Origin: Spirodela intermedia
Lineage: Eukaryota > Streptophyta > Magnoliopsida > Alismatales > Araceae
Length of the DNA stretch: 64,000 nucleotides
Reading direction: 5' to 3'
Assembly: GCA_902729315.2 (NCBI GenBank)
Contig: LR746272.1
Coordinates: 12,848,327-12,912,326, forward strand
The notes beneath the pieces were generated by a model. It saw only the letters and a program-made list of their open reading frames with translations, did no database searches and was not told where the DNA came from. A program made the translations under genes and the position numbers. The stretch's first letter is position 1, and each line of letters starts with the position of its first letter. Below are positions 1 to 9,459 of this stretch, piece by piece.

Positions 1-494
1 CCAGAAGGCTCACCTCAAAATGAAGCAATAGGCTGATAGGAAGCGCCGCAACATGGACTTCGGCCCGAGCGATTGGGTCTTCCTCTGCCTCCGCCCATAC
101 CACCTCAAGTCACTCGCATGGTGACCCTTTGAGAAGTTAACGGTATGGAATTTCGGACCCTTCTGTATACTGAACCGTATTAGTGTTGTGCCCTACCGCC
201 TCAAGCTACCCCCAGAGTCTCACATACATCCCGTCTTTCATATCTCACGGCTCAAACTAGCTAAGGGCGACTAGCACATACAGCCGCAACCTCTCTTACT
301 CAACAACGGGAACCAGTGGAAGGTCAATCCAAAGAAGGTCACTGCGACACGTCACACACCCCAAAGACCCAAGGTACTGGTAAAATGGCGTGACCTTCCT
401 ACAACGGAGTCAACCTGGGAATCAGCAAAAGCATCCTCCACGCTTTTCCAAAGTTTCCCCTTGTGGACAAGGTGAAGCTTTTAGGGGGGAGTAT
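1..494 (+). mobile_element. Ty3/gypsy retrotransposon, 3' end of pol (degenerate)
   Basis: Translating the plus strand gives the C-terminal integrase and chromodomain-like end of a plant Ty3/gypsy polyprotein. Blocks such as GPSDWVFLCLRPY, HPVFHISRLK and LVKWRDLPTTESTWE are typical of this family. Stop codons interrupt the frame (for example after the first ten codons and after KLAKGD), so it is not functional. The tract ends in a polypurine stretch (about 482-493) that would have primed plus-strand synthesis immediately before the 3' LTR. The 5' part of the element lies outside the window. Confidence 0.8.
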
Positions 495-920
495 TGATGA
501 GATACTCTCATCAACACCACTCCCGAGTCGACGACGATCTTGAATGTCAACACGAAAGATAACGCAAGGACTCAAAAGCAGAAACGTCATCATCAACACC
601 ACTCCCGAGTCGATGGCGATCTTGAACATCAACCCGAATGACAACACAGGGACTTGAAAGTAGAAACAGCACCACAGAAGACGAGGGAGGCAGAAGACTA
701 AGTAACCAAGCGGGGTCTATGTAAGGATCAGAGGAATACATCAAAAGGAGGAAAGAAAATGGTAGAGTCTCACCCGCTCAAAGGGTCCCTAGAGCCTGAT
801 CCCCTCTACGGATCAGTGGCCCTTTCTTGTCCTTTTCCTTCAGTTGACTAGTCTTCCTGCCTTTCATTCTCTCCCTCTCGTTCCCCCTCTCTTTGGGTTC
901 TTTTTTTACATATGACCACA
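495..920 (+). repeat. Probable 3' LTR of the Ty3/gypsy element
   Basis: The segment follows a polypurine tract and begins with TG. An 8-bp perfect inverted repeat with a 3-bp loop (495-513) lies at its very start. A roughly 77-bp unit is repeated at 509-585 and 591-667 with scattered differences. The right end is uncertain: I place it near a CA at 919-920, before sequence that could belong to an intron of the disrupted HHO gene. Without the 5' LTR the border cannot be confirmed. Confidence 0.5.
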
Positions 921-1025
921 GGCTATCGTCCATCCGACTATTATCGTCCCAATGATAATCCGGCAGATAGGGGTACCTATCAGTCCCATTCTTGTTTGGC
1001 TTACTCTATAATTTGTTGTTAATTT

Positions 1026-1558
1026 ACCTCGAGACCCACCCAGAATCTGTAGGGCATTGATGAACCGCCTGTGCAGGTCCGGCGACCAGCACCTTCTGAT
1101 CTTCCTCTGCCCGTACCCACCCTTGTATATTGGGTTCGCCGTTGACTCAATGCCTTTCCCTCTCTCTTCCCTAGCGAAATATACACCGTCTTTGCCGCAG
1201 TAATCTCTCCTCGGCACGACCTCCGAACTCTCCTCCATGTGCAGAGTTTTTTCTGCTGAAGCTATGGTGATATCTGGTAGAACGTCTCTCCCCTTGTTGC
1301 CTGGTTCTTTGATAGAAGGAAGAAATGGGCCGCCTTTTCACCGCTGGTTGCTGGGCAGCAAGTTCCGGTTGCCGCCATAGTCATCATCTCCGCTCCACAG
1401 CTATGCGGACGTCATCCAGCTCGTCTTCTCCAACGACACGTTCTTCGCGGTCGCCAGATTCTCGTGCCTGGCGTGCTCGATGGGTATGAACTCCTCCAGC
1501 GCCGACCCGATCTCACGGCTCGTGTGGTACTTCTCCAGTTGTTGTCCATAGGCGTCCA
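1026..1558 (-). pseudogene. HHO/NIGT1-like GARP transcription factor, exon 2 remnant
   Basis: Read on the minus strand, one frame runs from the copia LTR edge to a good 5' splice site (GTAAAT at 1025 and below). It contains QQLEKYHTS, LEEFIPIEH and KTSWMTSA, then the first half of a GARP/G2-like MYB domain (RRCWSPDLHRRFINALQ followed by LGGSR). This matches HRS1/HHO/NIGT1 repressors, which control nitrate and phosphate starvation responses. In the family an intron follows the LGGS residues, as here. Two in-frame stops interrupt the frame: TAG at 1401-1403, where relatives have Gln before LWS, and TGA at 1338-1340. The exon with the second half of the MYB domain is not in the window. This is a pseudogene. 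Confidence 0.8.
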
Positions 1559-1843
1559 TGTTAGAAATGAAGTTGCAGAGGCATACCACCAGAATCTATG
1601 ACACAGGATGGTCTTCTGCTTCCCAATCATCGGGGAATTACTCCTTTGGCAGATGGGGACCTTAGGATTCCAACGATGATGAAGCAGGGACCAAACCCTT
1701 GGATTTTATAGCCTCGAAAAGAGGCTCGACGGTTTCAATCCCTTCCATCAAAGGATTGAAACCGTCGACCAATTTCTACACAATCTTCCTCCGTACCTTA
1801 TTCCATAATGACTCAAAAACGACCGTTGCAATAATCTCCAACA
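1559..1843 (-). repeat. 3' LTR of copia element A (left copy)
   Basis: It matches 7465-7798 along its length apart from roughly one difference per ten bases and a gap of about 50 bases. In plus orientation it starts TGTTAGAAATGAAG and ends CTCCAACA. Immediately to its right (1844-1855) the minus strand reads AAGTAGGAGAT, the usual copia polypurine tract, so this is the 3' LTR of a minus-strand element. Confidence 0.85.
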
Positions 1844-2342
1844 ATCTCCTACTTGGGCTACATATCATAACTATTAAGTCATTTGTACATTTTAATCTTT
1901 ATGAGTTCAGAACCTAGTTATTGTCACATAAGGCAAAATACATCAGTGACCATTCATCAACACTCAAACATAAGACTATAACAGTTTTCTTTATGATTTC
2001 ATGCAACTAAGCCACACTAATCACTTATGTTCTCACGATGAATGACATAGACTAAGTATGGATGTGTAACACGAAAAATTCAAATAAGATGTAATTTGAA
2101 CATCTCCAACAAGTCATCCTTTATAGAGATCAACATTTAAAATAGATTAAAAACAAGATTAAACTTTATTTCTGTAAAAATATTTTACAAGTTCACAAAC
2201 GAAGAATACTAAATACAAACTTCCACTCAAATCACAACTCTTCCCAAGGAAGAACACTTATGTGAGTGACATGGTCTAAAAAGATTTTAGGCAACAAGTC
2301 TTTGGTAAGCGAATCTGTAATTATTGAGTTTGTACCAATATG

Positions 2343-3712
2343 TTATGTGAGTATTTTTCTATTTTGAATCTTTTCTTTGACAACTAAGTACATGATATCT
2401 ATATGCTTAAACTTTGTCAAGCTCTTATTATTATTGAAGAATAGTACAACTAATTTATTGTCACAATATATCTTGAGATATTTCTTAATACCACTCACGA
2501 TTTGAAGCCCAGTGACAAAGTTCTTCAACCATAATGTTTGATTAGATGTCTTGTACATTACAATATATTCTACAGTCATTGTAGAGAAGGTTAGAAGTGA
2601 TTGCTTCACGCTCCTCCATGAAATAGTTTCACCAGCTAGTAAAAATATATAACTTGATGTGGATCTTCTTGAATCTTGGCATCTAACAAAGTCAGAATCA
2701 GTATAACCAATGATCTCCATTTGATCTGACTTCCTATATGTGAACATGTGATCTTTAGTTCTTTGCAAATAATGCATGATTCTCTTTACTACTATCTATT
2801 CCTAGATTGTTCAAATATCTACCTAATATCTCAATAATATACACTATATCTCGACGTGTACAAACTTGGACATACATCATACATCCTATAGCCGATGTAT
2901 AGTTATACATTTCTTTTGCTTCATGATCACTTTTAAAGCATTGACTAAGACAAAATTTGTCTTCTCTAGCCACATGGGTGTTTCCTAATTTACAATTTTA
3001 CATGTCAAGCCTTTTGAGAATTTTCTCAATGTAAGCTTGTTGTGACAATTTTAGGATGTTTTGAGCATGATCTCGATGTATTTATATACTAAAACAAATG
3101 AGGCCTCACAAGATCATTCATCTCAAAGTTCTTTGACAAGAATGATTTGGTTTCACTTAATTGGACCAAATCATTACATGCATGTAAGATGTCATCCATA
3201 TACAAAATCAAGAATATGTACTTACTCCCACTGAACTTATGGTATACACAATCATCAACTTTATTCATTTCAAAGCCATATGAAATGATAACTTGATGAA
3301 ATTTGTGATACCACTAATGAAAAATTTGCTTGAGTTCACATATGGATTTCTTTAATTTGTAAATCAATTATTTTGAGTCTTTAGACTTAAATTTTTCAAG
3401 TTGCATCATATATATGATTTTCTTAATGTCTCTATGGAGAAAAGCTGTCTTCACATTTATTTGATGAAGCTCAAGATCGTAATGCGCAATGAATGTTATT
3501 ATTATTCAAAAAGAGTCTTATGTTGAAACTAAAGTAAAAGTCTTTTTATAATCAATGCCGTTTGTTTGAGTAAACCTTTTAGTGACAAAAAAAACTTTAT
3601 ATCTCTCCTTGTTACCTTTTGAATTCTTTTTAGTTTTAATCATCCATTTACAATCAATGGGTTTCATATTTTTAGGTAATGAGACGAGATCCCAAACATC
3701 ATTATCCTTCAT
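2343..3712 (-). pseudogene. Copia A reverse transcriptase and RNase H remnant
   Basis: Three separate open stretches (3518-3712, 2755-2973, 2343-2777) cover the start of copia reverse transcriptase, its C-terminal part and RNase H. Motifs include VWDLVSLPKNMKPIDCKW, YTSAIGCMMY and IIGYTDSDFV followed by RRSTSSYIFL. The frames are not continuous and the region between 2973 and 3518 is broken by stops, so no active enzyme is encoded. Confidence 0.85.
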
Positions 3713-4084
3713 AGATTTAATTTATTCATTCATAATTACGACTTACTTTTGAAAATCAGAGTTTTCCTTGGCTTGACGGAAGTTGATTGGATCATCTGTT
3801 TCAATGCCCAAGCCTACTTCACATTCTTAAAGATAAATAAAGTAGTCATCTAAAATTACACTTCTCTCTCTAGTAGATCTTCTTAATTATATTGATTCTT
3901 GAGGTTGCTAAGTTTGAACTTTCAGAATAGAAAATTCTTAAGTATTACATTGTTCATGAATTATTGTTTCAACAATATCAAGTGGTTGAACTTTATCTTG
4001 AATATTTTTAAAAATAATAAGAGGCATTGATAAACAATACTCCTCAAAGGTAATATCTTTAACTGTAATTTCTCTCACAAACTC

Positions 4085-4800
4085 ATCATCCTAGTAGTAT
4101 TATAAAATGTATATCCCTTAGATCATTCGAAGTAACCAACAAAGTGACAACTCAATATCCTAAAGTCAAGTTTTCTTTCATTAGGCTTATAAGGTCTTGC
4201 CTCTACAGAACAACCTCAAACCTATAAATACCTTAAACTAGATTATCTACCTATCTAAAGCTCATAAGGGGTTTTCAATATTATTTTTGTTAGTACTCTA
4301 TTGAGTAAATAAATTGATGTTTTTAGTGCTTCACCCCAAAGAGATTCAGGTAAATAAATTTGACTGATCATACTTTTTATCATGTCTTTAAGTGTTCAAT
4401 TTCGTCTCTCTACAACATCATTCATGTTAAGAGATTTTGACATGGTGTATTGAGAGACAATCACGTAGTCTTCAAGAAACTTAGCGGAAAGTCATTGACG
4501 TTGTTCACATGACCTATCATTTCTATCATAGTATTCACCACCACGGTTGAATCTTATGGCCTTAATCTTTATGTTGAGTTGATTTTCAACTTTGGCCTTA
4601 TAATTTTTAAACACATCTAAGGCTTGAGATTTCTCATGAATAAGATACAAGTATTCGTATCGAGAATAATCATAAATGAAAGTGATAAAATATTACTGCC
4701 TATTCAAAGATGTCATAGGAAATGGTCTGTAAATATTCATATGAATCAATGCCAAGACTTGTGAAACTATATTGAAATATATTTTCTTTATATTCGTTCA
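4085..4800 (-). pseudogene. Copia A integrase remnant
   Basis: Minus-strand translation shows fragments of a copia integrase core and C-terminus: [45 protein letters not shown] and KPNERKLDF, separated by stops. This is the order seen in SIRE/Tnt1-type pol genes. Confidence 0.75.
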
Positions 4801-5334
4801 TTTTCCCTTAATACATTTGACACATGTGTCAAAGTCTTTAAAATCAAGAGAATCAAGAATTCTTTCTAACATTAGCCTTTCAATTCTCTTTTGAGAAATG
4901 TGACCTAACCTTTTGTGTCATAAAGATGATGAATTCTCATTTGTTAACTTTTGTTTATACCAATATAACTTATTTGGAAGAATTGTTCTGAAGAGACTTT
5001 AGTGTCAACCAAATACAAGTTATCATAAACATCAAGACTTCTAGTGCTTTTGAAAAAGACTGAACTTTCCATCTCTAAATGAAGAATGATAACTAAATTT
5101 TTCCAAAATAAAAACAGAAATCAAGTTATGCCCAAAGGATGGTATAACAAATGTCTTATTCAAATACAAATGATAGCCAACTTTCATTGTAACTTTAAAG
5201 ATACCAACAGCCTCGACCTTCCTCGCATTGCCGTCACCTTAATAGATAAATCGTTCATCTTCATTCAACTTGTGATAACTGAGATAGTCCTACATAGATA
5301 CACTCACATGAGTAGTAACACCGAAATCTACTCA

Positions 5335-5718
5335 CTATGTGTATCTTGGTACAAAAGCTAGATTAATTTCTGAATAAACAAAAGAGAGAAATGTACTTTT
5401 CTTCTTGAACCATTTAAGATGTTTACCACAATCTTTCTCCAAGTGTCCAACCTTCTTACAAAAGAAACAACGTATTTCCTTTTGTTGCTTCTTTTTAAGT
5501 AGACTACTAACAATTTGTTTATCTTTGTGTTTTTCTTTACCCTCTACCTTTTCCAATGAAGATAGGGTGAGATGAATACTTTCACATTGTTTTGATTTTA
5601 ACTTTTCCTCCTCTTGTATACAATGAGAAATGAGCTCATTAAGAGACCAAGGGTCTTTTTGATAGTTATAGCTTACCTTAAACTGATTGAATTGTGTAAG
5701 AAGAGAGTTCAAAGTCAT
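5335..5718 (-). pseudogene. Copia A gag remnant with zinc knuckle
   Basis: A 127-residue open frame ends shortly after a CCHC zinc knuckle (CFFCKKVGHLEKDC, residues 84-97), the nucleic-acid-binding signature of retrotransposon gag. Charged Lys/Glu-rich sequence precedes it. The rest of gag lies to the right (to about 6060) in broken frames. Confidence 0.8.
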
Positions 5719-6939
5719 GTTAACAATAGATTATTCTAGAAGTTCTAAGTTTAATATTTTTAATTTGGAATGAATGTGAGATATTTTTATTATGTACTCT
5801 CTTATATGTCATTTTCTTTTATACTCATGTTAGTAAGGTAATACGTGAGAGTACTAGTATCAACTTTATCCTCTTTATGATACCTCTTCTCATTTTCTTG
5901 GAGGAAAATTTTAGCGTCAATTGCCTATTCAGTTAAAATATCCCTTAGGGTATCAGTAATTGTACACTTGATGACTGTTAAACACATGCAGTTTGATCTC
6001 TTTCCATTCTCATATGCATTTTTTTCCTCGATGGAAGGAGAATCCTTAATGGCCTCAAGTTGATCATTCCGCATAGCATAGTCAAGATCTGAAGCACCCA
6101 AATATAGTGATATAAATTCTTTCTATTTTTTAAAGTTTGTATCACTTAGTATTATAATGAAATTCAAATTTGTGTAGATATTTAAAACATTGTTCGAGCC
6201 TATGTAAAGAATAAATAACTCACATAAGTAAAATTTTAAAACAAAAATTCAGATAATGATATTTTCTTTTCCATCTCAAGAGATCCAATACAACATTAAT
6301 ACTCCTCTTTGGATGATATATTAATTTGTAAGTGATCATCTTGGCATGTAGGTCAAAATAGTTAAATAATAAAGGATGACAAATAATAAGTCTTCATTTG
6401 GGCCAACTTACTGTTTCTTTTCATCTAAATATATAAATTGTAAAGTTTACTAGTATTGATGTGATTATTATTTGGCTACAGTTTCTTTCCTTTGGGTCAA
6501 CAAAATGTTCGCATAAAAAATATCACATAGTCATTATGGTATTTTTAAATGGACACGTTTAACAATAGAGGTTGATATATCAACATATTGATTATTAAAG
6601 TCCATTTAAAACAAAATATTTGACAAATACATATGTTTGAATTGCCATGCATATATTAAATTCGGCCAAATATTTCTTGTCCTTTGGGCCAATAAATGTT
6701 CTCATGAATTTAAAGCATATGATTTTATAACATATGAACCAATATAATGTCATATTTATCTTAATTCAAATAAAATAATGTGCTATCATGGAATAATTTA
6801 ATTGAATTGAAATGTTGAGAATTGCTCAAAAAAATCCAAGAAAAAATATTAAATGAATTGGCAATAAAGTGAATTAATAAATTAAATTGTCAAAATAGTA
6901 ATGAGAGAATATTAAAATGGGCAAAAATGCCTTTGAAAA

Positions 6940-7370
6940 CCCATGTTGGGCCGGACTTGGCAGGGCGGCCTTGTGGGCCGTGCCTCGCGGCAGGCCTAGT
7001 GGACTGCGCCTGGCCCGGCGGCCCTAGTGGACCGCGCCAAAAAAGGGGCCAGCTCGCACACAGGCCGAGCATCCTAGTTGGCCGCTGCCAAGCCTGAGCC
7101 CATATCACTGGGTGAACCCAGTGGGCCGCGCCAGTGAGCGCTCAGGACTGGGGTCCAACAGACGCCGGGAGGCACTGCGCGGCGATACCCGAGCGCAATC
7201 TGGCAATCACCGGAATCGTCGACAGGCGCCGCAACACCCTCATGCGATGCCGCGATGGCGCATGGCCTGCAGAGGCCGCAAGTCCGCGTCGCGAGTTGCG
7301 TGGCGTCTGGCGACGCCGTCAGGCCTCCCCGCGCCATTGCGCAGCCATTTCCGGTGACGTAAGGACGCCG
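6940..7370. other. GC-rich, internally repetitive island in the copia A leader
   Basis: Between the AT-rich gag side and the primer site lies a strongly GC-rich stretch. Short units resembling GGCCTAGTGGACCGCGCC recur at about 6965-7040 and again near 7120. No protein similarity is recognised. It could be a leader repeat of this copia family or captured host DNA. Confidence 0.6.
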
Positions 7371-7450
7371 AAAACGACAAAAAAAAATGCAGCAAATTTA
7401 AGCGTCGAAAAGCACGATGAAACGGAAAAAAAAATCATCAACGACCATGA

Positions 7451-7462
7451 GCTCTGATACCA
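7451..7462 (-). other. Primer-binding site of copia A (initiator tRNA-Met)
   Basis: The minus strand reads TGGTATCAGAGC, the standard plant copia primer-binding site complementary to the 3' end of initiator methionine tRNA. It lies 2 bp from the inner end of the right-hand LTR and fixes the element's orientation. Confidence 0.93.
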
Positions 7463-7464
7463 AT

Positions 7465-7798
7465 TGATAGAAATGAAGTTGCGGAAGCGTATCGTTGGAA
7501 TCTATGACACCGGGGATTCCGACGGTACGCTTCAGACAGATGGTCTTCTGCTTCAATCACGGGGGATGGTCTTCTGCTTCAATCACTGGGGAATTACTCC
7601 TCTAGCAGATGGGGACCTTGAGGATTCCAACGATGATGAAGCAGGGACCAAACCCTTGGATTTATAGCTTCGAAAAGAGGCTCGACGGTTTCAATCCCTT
7701 TCCATCAAAGGATTGAAATTGTCGACCGATTTTCTACACGATCTTCCTACATACCCTATTCCATAACGTCTCAAAAACGGCCGTTGCAATAACCAACA
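7465..7798 (-). repeat. 5' LTR of copia element A (right copy)
   Basis: Begins TGATAGAAATGAAG in plus orientation and ends AACCAACA, next to the primer site on its left. It contains a 26-bp tandem duplication (unit starts at 7539 and 7565) and a segment near 7510-7560 missing from the left LTR. Confidence 0.87.
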
Positions 7799-7973
7799 TG
7801 CACAACAATAGTATGTGCAGCCCACTTAACGGAAATATTCGACAGTCCATGGCTGTGGCCCCGATGGAAGCGGGGGAAACCAAGGAAAATATAGAAAGAA
7901 CATCACAGATGACCTCTGCAATCATCGGGATAGAGTGCGAATATCTCAACGACGACGGTGCATGGTGGGTTAC

Positions 7974-8250
7974 CCTCGTCAAGAAGGAGCAAGCAGAGTG
8001 GCAGCTCGCGCTTGAAGGCCTCGATCTTGAGCCGCTCTTCTTCAAGACGGGCCAGGAAATCCTCGAGCTTGTGGAGCTGCTCAGCCCGATCTCTGAAAGT
8101 CCCTCTTTTGAAGCGCGACTTGGAGAAGTACAAAGGACGGGGGAAGCGAGAAAGGAAAAGCGCGTGGATAAAGTAAAGCGTAGGGATATATGGCAACTTC
8201 CTGAGAAGAAAATGAGCGGAGATGGAGAGTGGTTGAAGAAGATAGTCCAC
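7974..8250 (-). pseudogene. HHO/NIGT1-like GARP transcription factor, exon 1 remnant
   Basis: The conserved N-terminal block of HHO/NIGT1 proteins is encoded at 8094-7974 on the minus strand: KLEDFLARLEEERLKIEAF then KRELPLCLLLLDE. It ends at a consensus 5' splice site (G followed by GTAACC, exon phase 1). The intron then runs to 7799, where copia A is inserted. On the far side of the transposon (1558 and below) the coding sequence resumes with DAYGQQLEKY, exactly the family's next residues. Sequence upstream of 8094 in this frame does not resemble an HHO N-terminus, so the start codon is unknown. Confidence 0.8.
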
Positions 8251-8299
8251 TGGAAGGATAAAACTGGCAACGGAGGAAGAAGATCCCCCTCGTTTCGCC

Positions 8300-8889
8300 T
8301 CATGCTCGTCTCACAGTGAGCTCACTCGGAAAATTTTACCCCATTCATTCGCTGTGAGCATATTATATGCATGGAATGTATGAAACATGCTCCTACTCTA
8401 CGTGGAAATCGACCTTTCAGATCATAATGTATGAAACGTGTTACTTTCATAAAAGCAATCGTTCTTTCTGCTATCAGCAGAAAAACAATTTAAATGAAAA
8501 TGAATTGATTGCTCGTAGTCTTAATTCATGAAGTTGGGGTTCAACTCCACCAGATCCTGAATGGAGAATGAGCCTGGCTCAGGCGGTGAGCTACAGACCA
8601 AGAACAACCTTTAGCTGAACCACTGTGAAGCCAGGCCACTCTTGGTCCTTCAAATGTATCTACATCTGTCTGTGAGTGCGTCCGGGTGGAGGGAGGCGGT
8701 GGTTTTGCAAGGCCCCAAGTAAGGAATATGCCATGGACGTTGGACGGGGAGGAAATTAACACACAGACAGAACTCTTCTTTGCATAAATGGAAGAACCAT
8801 AAGAAACTCAAAGGAGATGTGGGGCTCTCCTCCGTCCTCCCTCCGCTGCTACCCGCTTTTTTGAAGTGGGCAGGAAGGTAAGCAGATTC

Positions 8890-8925
<36 letters not shown>

Positions 8926-9459
8926 GACGAGGACAAAGATGGACGGTATTTGTCCACGGTAATTCTTCATGTAGAAGACGGGTACCGGGGCTGCCAAAAC
9001 ATTCCGCGTGGTATGAATAAGTTCCTTCGGTAATTGTGGTCCCTGGCGAAGACGGCGGCGGTGGGGGGGACCCGGAGCAAGACAATGCAGCGGCTGAGGA
9101 CTGCCCCTTGCGAACGCCAGTGAGGTATCGGATTTTGACTTCAGCCGCCCCCGAGAAACTTGACCACGAAGCTTGAACAGTTGACTTGCACGTCCGCATG
9201 ACCTGATCCCCGTAGCTTTAAATGGGCTACTAGACCCAATGAGGCCTTAGCCTTGTAGGAAGAGAGAGAGAGAGAGAGTACAAAACTTCGAAGAAATGAG
9301 GGGAAAGGCCGGGGCAAAAACGCAGGAAATCGATAAATGAAAGGCCTAGAAGAAGGTAGAATCTACAGCAAAGAGTGCGGTCAGCGTTCATCAATCCAAA
9401 GCCGCGTTCATATTAGACAGTGGTCAAACCAAATTACTGCCGGCTGCGGCCCGGGCCGC
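8300..9459. other. Intergenic region with CT/GA microsatellites
   Basis: No gene recognised. A (TC)n run lies at 8894-8920 and a (GA)n run at 9260-9278. The region downstream of the RRM gene stop (below 9460) presumably holds its 3' UTR. Open frames across 8541-9199 are low-complexity and unlike known proteins. Confidence 0.6.
8894..8920. repeat. (TC)n microsatellite
   Basis: About 13 TC units without interruption. Confidence 0.95.

Larger units (their letters stand above)
1559..7798 (-). mobile_element. Ty1/copia LTR retrotransposon A, decayed, inserted in the HHO gene
   Basis: A near-full-length copia element on the minus strand has both LTRs, a primer site and a polypurine tract. From 5' to 3' on the minus strand the internal part reads: leader with a GC-rich stretch (about 6940-7370); gag remnant with a CX2CX4HX4C zinc knuckle (5428-5469); integrase pieces (about 4085-4800, including VVERRN and [10 protein letters not shown]); the start of reverse transcriptase (DCKWMIKTKKNSKGN at 3518-3712); the end of reverse transcriptase (SAIGCMMYVQVCTRRDI at 2755-2973); and RNase H (GYTDSDFV at 2343-2777). 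Many stops and frameshifts break the polyprotein. The 5-bp flanks (GTCCA left, TGCAC right) do not match, so no target-site duplication is visible. Confidence 0.9.

Noticed and set aside
1554-7803. Target-site duplication of copia A
   Set aside because: The 5-bp flanks GTCCA and TGCAC differ and shifting the borders by a few bases does not help.
7798-8319. 173-codon plus-strand ORF
   Set aside because: Lies opposite HHO exon 1 and its intron. The minus strand carries the conserved HHO block, so this is a shadow.
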